From Tsukamurella pseudospumae (lineage in GTDB: Bacteria > Actinomycetota > Actinomycetes > Mycobacteriales > Mycobacteriaceae), in contig NZ_LSRE01000014.1 of NCBI RefSeq assembly GCF_001575205.1, positions 53,587-117,586 of the forward strand: a stretch of DNA of 64,000 bases, in the 5' to 3' direction. Each line of letters opens with the position of its first letter. Within the stretch, counting starts at the first letter, position 1. The notes under the pieces are model-generated. The model had not been told where the DNA came from, searched no databases, and saw nothing but the letters and a program-made list of their open reading frames with translations. The position numbers and the translations under genes are program-made. Below are positions 25,548 through 34,001 of the stretch, piece by piece.

Positions 25548-26027
25548 ATGCAGGTCGACGGTGCGCCCCACCACGTGTGGGAGCCGGGAGTGCACGACGC
25601 GGAGCGGATCGCGCGTGCGTCGGCCCTCCTGGTCGTGCGCCGGGCGACGTGGATCGTGACGACGGTGCTGTGCCTGGCCCTGGGCGCCGCGCTGATCGCG
25701 CTCGGCGACGGTGCGACTCCGTACATCGTGATCCTCGTGCTTCCCCTGCTGCTACCGGCCCTCACCTACGTGGTCACGCGGCGGTCGCTGCGGCGCAGCT
25801 TCGCGTCCGGCGCGCCCTGGACCTCGACCTTCGGGCCGGCGACGATGACCATCGTCTCGCCGGCCGGGATTTCGACGCTCAACTACTCCGACATGACCGA
25901 CGTCCGCGCTCGTGGCCCGTTCGTCACGATCACGATGCGCACCGCCGGGCGCGTCAGCACCTTCTCCGAGCTGGTGCCGCCGGGCGCCGTGGAGTTCCTG
26001 CGCGGTCGGATCGGTGGGCGGGCGTGA
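25548..26027 (+). CDS. YcxB-like small membrane protein
   Basis: 159 residues from ATG 25548, with GAAGGAG upstream. Two transmembrane helices at about residues 32-52 and 56-74 are followed by a ~70-residue soluble domain (TFGPATMTIVSPAGISTLNY, then SDMTDVRARGPFVTI). This layout resembles YcxB-like proteins, whose function is unknown. It is 69 bp after the TetR gene and is probably a separate unit. Confidence 0.6.
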   Translation: MQVDGAPHHVWEPGVHDAERIARASALLVVRRATWIVTTVLCLALGAALIALGDGATPYIVILVLPLLLPALTYVVTRRSLRRSFASGAPWTSTFGPATMTIVSPAGISTLNYSDMTDVRARGPFVTITMRTAGRVSTFSELVPPGAVEFLRGRIGGRA

Positions 26028-26062
26028 CGTACCGCTCCGGCCCCCGATCGAGTGACTAACCT

Positions 26063-26884
26063 ATGGACATGACCGCTCGACCCGAGGTCACGCTGTGGCC
26101 CAATGGTGACCGCAAGTCCGATTTCCACTGGACCGGGGCGTCGATCACCGACAATCAGCTGCGCGCGCTCTCGCTCGGCGCGTACGTCGGACGCACCTGC
26201 AGCCACGCCGTGGACACGGTGTGGCGGGAGTGCACCCGCCACGGGGGTGAGGGCACCACCGCGCAGCAGGCCGCGGCGGACCTGCGGAAGTCGTGGAGCG
26301 TCGAGGACGCGGTGGAGCTGCGGCGGACGGTGGGTCGGCTGCTCGACGGGATGCACTCCCCGCTCTACGAGGTGGTCTTCCCGCTCGCGGAGCCACTGGG
26401 TATCGCCAAACGCGATGGCAAGGCCATGGATTCGCCGCTGACGCTCGAGGAGCACCGTCGGTTCATCGCGGTGCGTGCCCGGCTCGTGGGCGAGGATCCC
26501 GGGCGGGCGATCGAGGCGCACGAGGCGATCTATCGGCTCATCGCGATGAAGCTGCTCGGACGGCTGGGTGCGGTGTCGTTGCCCCCGCACGTGCGCGCGT
26601 GGGATCTCGCGCGGGTCCCGGTGGTGGCGCGCATGGGATTCACCGCCGGCCTCATCGACGAGGGCGAGGCGTGGCAGCTGATGGGAGCGGCGCTGCGGAG
26701 CGCGCAGGCCGAGTACCCGGACTGGGAGACCTTCGCCGACGGCCTGCTCACCGGTCGCGCGTTCTGGCTGGCCATGAGCGATGTCACCGAGGTCGAGGCC
26801 GAGGACACCCGCGTCGCGGCTGAACTCCACTACCTGCTCGAGGCCGACACCAGCCCGTGGCGGCGGGTCTCGCTGCAGCCCTGA
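26063..26884 (+). CDS. DUF1266-domain protein
   Basis: 273 residues; ATG 26069 is an alternative start. The C-terminal half has the DUF1266 pattern: RAWDLARVPVVARMGF, a glycine/acidic turn (LIDEGEAWQL), then YPDWETFADGLLTGRAFW. The N-terminal ~170 residues are helical, without a recognisable motif. DUF1266 proteins are of unknown function and often occur near polymorphic-toxin or secretion genes. Nothing of that kind is adjacent here. Confidence 0.7.
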   Translation: MDMTARPEVTLWPNGDRKSDFHWTGASITDNQLRALSLGAYVGRTCSHAVDTVWRECTRHGGEGTTAQQAAADLRKSWSVEDAVELRRTVGRLLDGMHSPLYEVVFPLAEPLGIAKRDGKAMDSPLTLEEHRRFIAVRARLVGEDPGRAIEAHEAIYRLIAMKLLGRLGAVSLPPHVRAWDLARVPVVARMGFTAGLIDEGEAWQLMGAALRSAQAEYPDWETFADGLLTGRAFWLAMSDVTEVEAEDTRVAAELHYLLEADTSPWRRVSLQP

Positions 26885-26903
26885 TGGTGCTCTCCGTCGC
26901 AAT

Positions 26904-27845
26904 TCATTCCCAGTCGCGCCGCGGGGACTGCTCGGGAGGTGCGACGCCGAAGATCGCCGCGACCCGCGCCCCGACCTCCGCTTCGGGCACCGTGCCGGCG
27001 TCGATCTGGGTCATCAACGCCGAGTAGGCCCGGTACTGTTCGGCGACCTCGTTGCCGCGCAACGGTTCCGGTGCGGGCGCGACGGCGTAGATGGAGAAGC
27101 TGCGCGCATTGTTCGTGGTCAGGTAGAAGCGGTGGTACGCGGAGTTCGACCGCAGCCACACCTTGTACTGCCCCGTGCGATCGACGAGGTTCACCTGAAC
27201 GTGCCCCGCGTCGTTCGACTCCCCCTGCGTGATCCGGATGAGCACGGAAAGGGGAAGTTCGAGGATCGTCGGGGTCGGTGTGGCTGTCGCGTAGAGCAAC
27301 CGTCGATCCGTGACGAGCAGCGGCTGCCACCCCTCGTCCTTCACCCGCCACACCTCGAAGGCGCCGAGCACCAGTTCGTCGTCGCCGACTGCATCGACCA
27401 ACCACTGATCCGCGGACGGTAGCGGATCGAGTTGTCGGAACCAGTACATGGCGGCCTTGATGTCCGGGCGTTCGCGGCTCGCGGCACCGTAGTTCGGGCG
27501 CGCTGCGGCGGGCCTGGTCAGCGTGTCGTCCACGGCGGTCGACGGTGGCCGGAGCACGGGCGACGGGTCCCCCTGCGGGGCGCGACGGGCCTTGAAGGCC
27601 GCGTCCCGGAATGCGACGGCCGCTGGCCACTGCTCGGGTGCGATCGAGATCATGGTGGGATCGCCGGACAGGTCCGCAGCGGAGGTCGCGGGAGCTCCTA
27701 CGCGCTGGACGTGCACGAACCCCGCCGTGATGCGGATGTCCTCGACGTCCCCGAGCGGCACCGTCACCGTCCTGCCGCCGCGGTGGATCTCGACGGCGCC
27801 GTCCGTCAGGAGGAGCCAACCGCCCGCGGTCCTGAACTCGGTCAT
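26904..27845 (-). CDS. Uncharacterised protein with a PH-like N-terminal domain
   Basis: 313 residues from ATG 27845. The first ~70 residues (GGWLLLTDGAVEIHRGGRTV, then VPLGDVEDIRITAGFVHVQ) resemble the small bacterial PH-like or DUF4429 fold. A second domain (LLVTDRRLLYATATPTPTIL, then ELPLSVLIRI) repeats the pattern typical of such PH domains. The C-terminus is helical (EQYRAYSALMTQIDAG). There are no catalytic motifs or membrane segments. The frame remains open far upstream, but that part is antisense to the Sel1 gene and is not supported. Function unknown. Confidence 0.6.
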   Translation of the reverse strand: MTEFRTAGGWLLLTDGAVEIHRGGRTVTVPLGDVEDIRITAGFVHVQRVGAPATSAADLSGDPTMISIAPEQWPAAVAFRDAAFKARRAPQGDPSPVLRPPSTAVDDTLTRPAAARPNYGAASRERPDIKAAMYWFRQLDPLPSADQWLVDAVGDDELVLGAFEVWRVKDEGWQPLLVTDRRLLYATATPTPTILELPLSVLIRITQGESNDAGHVQVNLVDRTGQYKVWLRSNSAYHRFYLTTNNARSFSIYAVAPAPEPLRGNEVAEQYRAYSALMTQIDAGTVPEAEVGARVAAIFGVAPPEQSPRRDWE

Positions 27846-27906
27846 AGGCCGATGGTAGCCGTCGCGCGCCCGGTGGGCCGGGGCCGTCCGCGACGATCCC
27901 GAAGGA

Positions 27907-28848
27907 TCACCCGAGCGGACGCTCGAGGCCCATCGCGCCAAGACGCAGGTCGACGGTGCCCTCCCCGAGCAGGTAGTCGGCGTCACTGAGCAGGCGCGCT
28001 GCGCGCGGCGGATCGGGCCGGAGGGCACCGTCGCCGGTGAGCAGCATGACCCCCGCGGTGAAGGCCGCCATCCCGTGATTCTGTTCCGCCGCGCGCAGGT
28101 ACCAGCGCAGCGATTCCTCGGGGTCGCGGACGAGGCCGTACCGCCCGGTGGCGTAGGCGGCGCCGAGGTTGTAGGCGGCGCGGGAGCTGCCCAGCTCGGC
28201 CGCGCGCCGCGACCAGCGCAGCGCTTCCTGGTCGTCCTGAGCCGCACCCACACCGTTCAGCGAGCGGACCGAGACCTCGAAGGCACCGTCGGCGCTGCCC
28301 CGACCGGCGGCCTCGGTGAAGAAGTCCCCGGCAGCCTCCTGATTCTCGGGGACGCCGAACCCGGCCTGCAGGAGGTAGCCCGCGTGGACCAGGGCATCGA
28401 GGCGGTCGGGGTGGGTGACCTGGAACGCCTTGGCCTTCCGCCAGGCCTCGTGCGCGACATCGGTGCGGTCCGCGCGGTAGATCGCGCGCGAGAGCAGGTA
28501 CGGGGCCTCGTCGGAGCCGGCGGCGATCGCCCTGCGATACAGATCGATCGCGCGGGCGTCGTCGAGGGGCAGCAGCGGCGACTGCCACGTCCCGCCCGTC
28601 ACGTACAGCGCCGCGAGCTCGACGTAGGCGTCGGCGACACCCGCTCCACCCGCCCGCTCGAAGCCCGCGATCATCACGTGCGGCGCGTCCGGCGGGAGCA
28701 GGCCGATCAGGTGCTCGTTGCGAACGAACGCCCCCGACAACTCGCAGGCCTGATGGAAGAGCAGCTGCGGGTCGGTGCGCGGGTCGTCGAGCGCTCGCCG
28801 CAGGTCGACGTAGGACTGCGATGCCATGGCGTCACAGTACGACGCCAC
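27907..28848 (-). CDS. Sel1-like repeat protein
   Basis: 313 residues; a start at 28827 (MASQSYVD) is equally possible. From residue ~150 there are repeated Sel1-type units with the A.YNLG.. and A..W...AAE patterns: AGYLLQAGFGVPENQEAAGD, EALRWSRRAAELGSSRAAYN, LGAAYATGRYGLVRDPEESL and RWYLRAAEQNHGMAAFTAG. Such solenoids mediate protein-protein contacts. It is divergent from the Ser/Thr kinase gene, with a 170-bp intergenic region, and may be functionally linked, but that is speculation. Confidence 0.75.
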   Translation of the reverse strand: MASYCDAMASQSYVDLRRALDDPRTDPQLLFHQACELSGAFVRNEHLIGLLPPDAPHVMIAGFERAGGAGVADAYVELAALYVTGGTWQSPLLPLDDARAIDLYRRAIAAGSDEAPYLLSRAIYRADRTDVAHEAWRKAKAFQVTHPDRLDALVHAGYLLQAGFGVPENQEAAGDFFTEAAGRGSADGAFEVSVRSLNGVGAAQDDQEALRWSRRAAELGSSRAAYNLGAAYATGRYGLVRDPEESLRWYLRAAEQNHGMAAFTAGVMLLTGDGALRPDPPRAARLLSDADYLLGEGTVDLRLGAMGLERPLG

Positions 28849-29018
28849 GGTCCCAGACCGACGAATTCATGATCGATTCTCGGGGCCTCATCCTCAGGTC
28901 GCGGTGGACGGAACGTTCGCCGCGTACGCAACTCAGATCCAAGACGACGTCAAGCGGTGAACGATATGGTCTTCGCGATGGCCAACCGTGGTCGTTGCTG
29001 TGCACAGGAGGAGCTGCG

Positions 29019-31319
29019 GTGGCGCTGGAGCCGGGGGCGGAGTTCGCGGGATACGTGATCGAGCGTTTGCTCGGTGCAGGTGGGATGGGCGAGGTCTACG
29101 TCGCTCGTCATCCGCGACTACCGCGGTCGGATGCGTTGAAGGTGCTGTTGCCGCAGTTCGCGGCGGATCCGGCGTTCCGGGCACGGTTCGAGCGGGAGGC
29201 CGATCTCGCTGCTGGGCTCGTGCACCCGGCGATCGTCCGCGTGTACGACCGGGGCGAGTTCGACGGCCACCTGTGGATCGCGATGGAACTCGTGGACGGC
29301 GAGGACCTCGCACACCTGGTGCGGTCCCACGGCCCATTGGACGCGGCGCGGACCGCGCGGGTGGTGACGGAGGCCGCCGCAGCGCTGGACGCGGCGAACT
29401 CGACCGGGCTCGTCCACCGCGACGTGAAGCCCGCCAACATTCTGATGAGCACCACGGGGCGGGTGCTCCTCAGCGACTTCGGGATCGCCCGGATGGGCGC
29501 CGAGTCGTCCGACCTGACCGGGACGGGCGTCACCGTCGGAACTCTGAACTACGCGTCCCCGGAACAACTCAGGGGGCTTCCGCTCGACGGCCGATCGGAC
29601 CAGTACTCGCTCGGCTGCACAGCATTTCAGCTTCTGACCGGGAGTGCGCCGTACGCGAGTACCAATGCCGCCACCGTGATGGCGGGCCACCTGGGCGAAC
29701 CGTTGCCGTCGGTGCGGACGCTGCGACCGGGCCTCCCGGCGGCGGTCGACGCGGCTCTGGCACGGGCCACCGCGAAGTCGCCGGCGGACCGGTATCCGTC
29801 GTCCGGTGCGTTCGCGGCCGACCTCGCCGAAGCGCTGTCACATGCCGGCGAATCCGCGCCGGCGGTCGGACCCGTGAGTGCGGACACCGACCGCACGGTG
29901 GCGCGCGGGGAGTACCCGGCCGGTGCGCCGACGGTGGTGCCACGCGCGCACGGGCGGACAGCGGAGCCCGCTCGGTCGCGTCGGCGCGGCCCGGTCATCG
30001 CCGGGGTCGCGATCGTCGCAGTGATCGCCCTGATCGTGGGTGTGGCGGTCGTGATCGGGAACCGCGGGAAGGGCAGCGGTGACGACGCCGTGTCGAGTGA
30101 GGCTGCGAAGCTCACGCCGATTCTCGCGACACCGCTGATGCCCTCGCTGAACGGCGCACCCACGACGTCACGATGGACCTTCCAGGGCCCTGCAGGCGGA
30201 TGGAGTCGACTGCTGGGAGCGGACGATGAGCGCGCTCTCGTGACCTACTATCCGGGCACAGTGATCGACGTACTCGATGCGGCCTCGGGGAAGTCGCTGT
30301 TCACGGTTCCGATGCCGGGGAACGGTGAGCCCGCCCAACAGTGCGCAGTGACGGGGCGGGCTGCGCTGTGTGCCACGGGGAGTGGAAGTGACTCGGGTCT
30401 CCTGGCGGTCGATCTGGTCGCTCGCAAGGCCATCCCGATCGCGAGGTCGATCGAGTCGCCCGTCGCGGCGAACGGAGTCTTCGTCGGCGGATGGGGCGGC
30501 CACGACGGTGCTCGGCCGCGGCCCCCCAAGGTGGGAGATCGAGTGCTCCGGGCGGATGGATCGGTCGCGTGGACGGTGCCCGCGGATGCGACGTCGGTTG
30601 AAGGAGGTGCCAGCGCGGGAGTGGTGGCGGTGACCACGACGGCGAAGTCGACCGATCCGCTCGTCAAGGACACTTCGACGCTCCGCATCCTGCGACTGAC
30701 CGATGGGAAGGTTCTCGCGGAGGCGCCGGGCGACACGGCGTGGGGGCCGTTCCAAGGCGGCTTCTCCCTGGTCACGACGTCCAGGGGTGCGGGCGGCTCA
30801 CAGAAGTGGTCGGCGGAGTTCTACGATCTCGACGGCAGGCGCCGCGGAACGTTCGAGAATGCCAACGGCATCTGGCCGATCAAGCCGGGGAACGCGCCGC
30901 CCTCACTGCCCGCGTTCAATGTTGCGAACAGCGGCCGGGTCGCTGTGGTGAATCCCGACACCGGAACCGTGCTCTGGACCAGAGATCTGGACGGTTCCGT
31001 CGTACGAACGAACCAGCCGACCCGATACACCGCGCTGGGCCGGCAGATCGTGGTCGGTCCGGAGAACGGGCCCTTCCAGGCGCTCGATCTGTTCACCGCG
31101 GAGTCGGTGCTCACCGCGAAGTACGAGAACATCAAACTCACGCTCTTCGGTACGGACGGGAAGCGGCTCCTCGTGCTGTCGGACTACGGCCCGCAGATTC
31201 AGGCAGAGGGTCACGACGGCTGGTCCAGTCGCGAGCTCGGTAGCGGTGTGCAGGTGACGTCAGTCGGATCGGGGATCTACACCGGGGCGGTCGCGGGTCC
31301 GATCGTGCGGGTGGTGTGA
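29019..31319 (+). CDS. Receptor-type serine/threonine protein kinase (Pkn family)
   Basis: 766 residues from GTG 29019, chosen because AGGAGG precedes it and the kinase domain starts directly; the frame is open to 28821. LLGAGGMGEVYVA is the P-loop, Lys41 binds ATP, His133-Arg-Asp135 is in LVHRDVKPANIL, and Asp153 is in DFGIA, so the kinase looks active. A single transmembrane helix spans about residues 324-347. The ~415-residue extracellular part is rich in Gly/Thr strands, with repeats such as LVDGSVAWTV-like turns typical of beta-propeller (PQQ-like) sensor domains. The ligand is unknown. Confidence 0.9.
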   Translation: MALEPGAEFAGYVIERLLGAGGMGEVYVARHPRLPRSDALKVLLPQFAADPAFRARFEREADLAAGLVHPAIVRVYDRGEFDGHLWIAMELVDGEDLAHLVRSHGPLDAARTARVVTEAAAALDAANSTGLVHRDVKPANILMSTTGRVLLSDFGIARMGAESSDLTGTGVTVGTLNYASPEQLRGLPLDGRSDQYSLGCTAFQLLTGSAPYASTNAATVMAGHLGEPLPSVRTLRPGLPAAVDAALARATAKSPADRYPSSGAFAADLAEALSHAGESAPAVGPVSADTDRTVARGEYPAGAPTVVPRAHGRTAEPARSRRRGPVIAGVAIVAVIALIVGVAVVIGNRGKGSGDDAVSSEAAKLTPILATPLMPSLNGAPTTSRWTFQGPAGGWSRLLGADDERALVTYYPGTVIDVLDAASGKSLFTVPMPGNGEPAQQCAVTGRAALCATGSGSDSGLLAVDLVARKAIPIARSIESPVAANGVFVGGWGGHDGARPRPPKVGDRVLRADGSVAWTVPADATSVEGGASAGVVAVTTTAKSTDPLVKDTSTLRILRLTDGKVLAEAPGDTAWGPFQGGFSLVTTSRGAGGSQKWSAEFYDLDGRRRGTFENANGIWPIKPGNAPPSLPAFNVANSGRVAVVNPDTGTVLWTRDLDGSVVRTNQPTRYTALGRQIVVGPENGPFQALDLFTAESVLTAKYENIKLTLFGTDGKRLLVLSDYGPQIQAEGHDGWSSRELGSGVQVTSVGSGIYTGAVAGPIVRVV

Positions 31320-31348
31320 CGTCAGAAGCGCTTGAGGAGGGCCTTGGC

Positions 31349-31984
31349 CTACGTGCGGACCTCGGTCTCGGGATCGGTGACGTACGGCGCGACGACGGCC
31401 TGGAGCCGGGCCGGGCGACGGGAGTTCTTGCCGTGCCGGAAGGACCGGAGGATGTAGGCGCGGACCGTCGGGTCGTCGAGCTCGCCGATGTTCACGACGA
31501 GGGCGTCGTCGACATCGATCTCGAAGAGCCACTCCAGGATCGGGGCGCGGCCGTAGCCGATTGACCGGTCGAGGGCGATCTCGCGGAACCTCGTGTAGTC
31601 CGACGGTTCCGCGATCTGTTGAGCCGCCTGGGTGTAGCTCGCGAGAATCGACGGATGCAGTGAGGTGTCGGTGTACAGCGCCGAGATCATCAGCGGCACA
31701 GCCCGGGTGCCGACGGCGCAGCGCATCGTCAGCGCGTGGCAGAGGCCGGTACGGAAGATCTGGACCTCGCGGACGTCATCGATGCCGGTGTGCTCAGCCG
31801 TGTGCTCCAGCCAATCGAGCAGCACCGGAACGGCTTCGGGGTAGTCAGCGTCGGTCCTGGGCAGATCGGATACCGATGCGATCGGCGGCCGACGGGGCCG
31901 CCGCCACCACGGATCCCGCGTGGCGCGGCGCAGTTCGCGCCCGAGGCGGGCGTGCGCGTCGCGCCACTCGGGCGTGGGCGGCAC
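31349..31984 (-). CDS. HEAT-repeat-like protein, apparently shortened by an amber codon
   Basis: 211 residues from GTG 31984. The C-terminal two thirds are helical, with HEAT-like repeats (IGELDDPTVRAYILRSFRHG, ARLQAVVAPYVTDPETEVRT). Translation stops at TAG 31349-31351. The same frame then continues as AKALLKRF before TGA at 31322, which would complete the last helix of the repeat naturally. I infer a recent nonsense mutation that removes about nine residues. The protein is probably still made. Function unknown. The gene tail abuts the kinase gene stop. Confidence 0.55.
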   Translation of the reverse strand: MPPTPEWRDAHARLGRELRRATRDPWWRRPRRPPIASVSDLPRTDADYPEAVPVLLDWLEHTAEHTGIDDVREVQIFRTGLCHALTMRCAVGTRAVPLMISALYTDTSLHPSILASYTQAAQQIAEPSDYTRFREIALDRSIGYGRAPILEWLFEIDVDDALVVNIGELDDPTVRAYILRSFRHGKNSRRPARLQAVVAPYVTDPETEVRT

Positions 31985-31996
31985 CGTCGGACCCCG

Positions 31997-33961
31997 CTAA
32001 CGCACGGAGACGCTGTTGGCGGGATCGAGCATCGGGACGTCCAGGGCCGCAGCCGGAACGCCGAACGCGTCCACGAGGGACTCGGCGATCGGACGGGCCT
32101 TGCCGCACAGCTCGTTGACGCCGCGGCGGATCGCCTTGGCGCGCTCCACCGACACGTGGCGGTGCATGAGGTACCAGCCGAGGTCGCGCTCGAGCAACGA
32201 GTACACGTACAGGTTGCGCATCAGCTTGAGCGCGTCACGGGTCTGCCGGTCCTTGACGTCGGTGATCACGTCGACGAAGGACTCCAGCACGATCCGCTCG
32301 ATGTGCGCGTCGCCCACCTTGATCAGGTGGTCCTGCGTCTCGGTGAACACCGCGAGCGGATCCTCGTCGGGATCCTTGGCGCGACGCATGCGGTCGGCCG
32401 CGGTGCGCAGCAGGTGGTTCTCCCGGTTCCGGAGCAGGCGCAGTTGGGTGCCGGGGTGGGTGAGCTCGCTCTCCTCGGTGTCCTCGTCCGAATCGTCGAG
32501 CAGGGTCTGCACGACCTGGCGGGCGGCGGTCTTCTCCAGCACCACGTCCTTGGCCATGTTCGCCACGAACCGCACCCAGCCCACGGCGTCGAGGCCCTGG
32601 ACGTCGGAGGCGTAGGCGGTGAGCTGCTCCTTCGCCACCAGCTGCGTGAGCACCAGGTTGTCGCCCTCGAAGGTGGTGAAGACGTCGATGTCGCCGCGCA
32701 GCAGTGGAAGCCGGTTCTCCGACAGGTAGCCGGCGCCGCCGCAGGCCTCGCGCGCGGCGCTGATCGCGTCGGACGCCAGGCGGGTGTGACCGGCCTTGAT
32801 CCCCGCCGCCTTGCCCTCGATCTCGCGGGCGTACGCCGGGTCCACCGCATCCGGATCGCCGGACTGCAGCTCGTGCAGTTCCGCGGTGAGCTCGTTCTGG
32901 GCGATGGCGAAGGCGTACGCGCGGGCCACGAGCGGAAGCAGGCGACGCTGGTGCGTGCGGTAGTCGAGGAGCAGCAGCTCGCCCGCGCCGCCCGGCGCAT
33001 CGAACTGGCGGCGCACCAGCGCGTACTTGGTGGCCAGCGTGATCCCGAGCCGGCCCGCCGCGCCCGCTGCCGCTCCCACCGTGACGCGCCCGCGGATCAA
33101 CGTGCCGAGCATGGTGAAGAACCGCTTGCTGTCGGATTCGATGGGGCTGGAGTAGGTGCCGTCCTCGGCGACCTCGGCGTAGCGGTTCAGCAGCTCCGCC
33201 CGCGGGATACGCACATGATCGAAGACGATGCGGCCGTTGTCCACGCCGGGCAGGCCGCCCTTGTATCCGCAGTCGGAGGTGGTGACACCGGGCAGGTCGG
33301 CGCCGTTCTCATCGCGGATCGGCACCACGAAGCAGTGCACACCACGGCCCTTCGGCTCCTCGCCCGGGCCGCCCGTGATCAGTTGGGCGAACACCGACGC
33401 GTAGCGAGCGTGCGCGCCGGCGCCGCCGATGTAGTCCTTGCGAGCGCTGGACGTGGGGGAGTGGATCTCGAACTCGCCGGTCTCCGGGAGGTACGTGGCG
33501 GTGGTCTCCAGTTCCTGGACGTTGGAGCCGTGGCCCGTCTCCGTCATCGCGAAACACCCGAGCACGTCGAGCTCGATCAGGCCCTTGACGTACCGGTCGT
33601 GGTGGTACCGGGTGCCGAGGTTCTCGACGGCGCCGCCGAACAGGCCCCACTGCACACCCGCTTTGACCATGAGGGACAGATCGCCGTAGCCGAGCGTCTC
33701 GATCGCCGTGACGGCGGCGCCCACGTCGCCCGTGCCTCCGTGCTCGACGCGGAAGCCGTCGGCCGGGAAGCCCAGCGGCACCATGTCCTTCATCTGGCCC
33801 AGCATCAGCTCGCGGTACTCGTCCAGGCTCAGGCCGGTCTTGGGAACCACGTTCCCGTCCTCGATCTGGGCGCGCACGGTGTCCCTCGTCGCGGCCCACC
33901 GGCCGTCCAGGATGGCGCGCAGCGCTGCGGTCAGTTCGGGCGACGGTGCCGGATTCGTCAT
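31997..33961 (-). CDS. Acyl-CoA oxidase / acyl-CoA dehydrogenase family protein
   Basis: 654 residues from ATG 33961. CFAMTETGHGSNVQELETTA is the FAD/substrate loop of acyl-CoA oxidases. ACGGAGYLSENRLPLLRGDI, followed by DVFTTFEGDNLVL, gives the C-terminal signature including the catalytic Glu region. The length, longer than typical ~390-residue acyl-CoA dehydrogenases, matches the ACOX-type. It would introduce a trans-2 double bond into acyl-CoA, with oxygen or an electron carrier as acceptor. It is the last gene of the minus-strand lipid cluster with the esterases and WS/DGAT. Confidence 0.85.
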   Translation of the reverse strand: MTNPAPSPELTAALRAILDGRWAATRDTVRAQIEDGNVVPKTGLSLDEYRELMLGQMKDMVPLGFPADGFRVEHGGTGDVGAAVTAIETLGYGDLSLMVKAGVQWGLFGGAVENLGTRYHHDRYVKGLIELDVLGCFAMTETGHGSNVQELETTATYLPETGEFEIHSPTSSARKDYIGGAGAHARYASVFAQLITGGPGEEPKGRGVHCFVVPIRDENGADLPGVTTSDCGYKGGLPGVDNGRIVFDHVRIPRAELLNRYAEVAEDGTYSSPIESDSKRFFTMLGTLIRGRVTVGAAAGAAGRLGITLATKYALVRRQFDAPGGAGELLLLDYRTHQRRLLPLVARAYAFAIAQNELTAELHELQSGDPDAVDPAYAREIEGKAAGIKAGHTRLASDAISAAREACGGAGYLSENRLPLLRGDIDVFTTFEGDNLVLTQLVAKEQLTAYASDVQGLDAVGWVRFVANMAKDVVLEKTAARQVVQTLLDDSDEDTEESELTHPGTQLRLLRNRENHLLRTAADRMRRAKDPDEDPLAVFTETQDHLIKVGDAHIERIVLESFVDVITDVKDRQTRDALKLMRNLYVYSLLERDLGWYLMHRHVSVERAKAIRRGVNELCGKARPIAESLVDAFGVPAAALDVPMLDPANSVSVR

Positions 33962-34001
33962 GATTCCGACCCTACCGGCCGGTAACGGTACTGGCGAGGA
34001 C

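Noticed and set aside
29019..31319. A split between kinase and external domain as two genes
   Set aside because: One uninterrupted frame with a transmembrane helix joins them, as in known receptor kinases.
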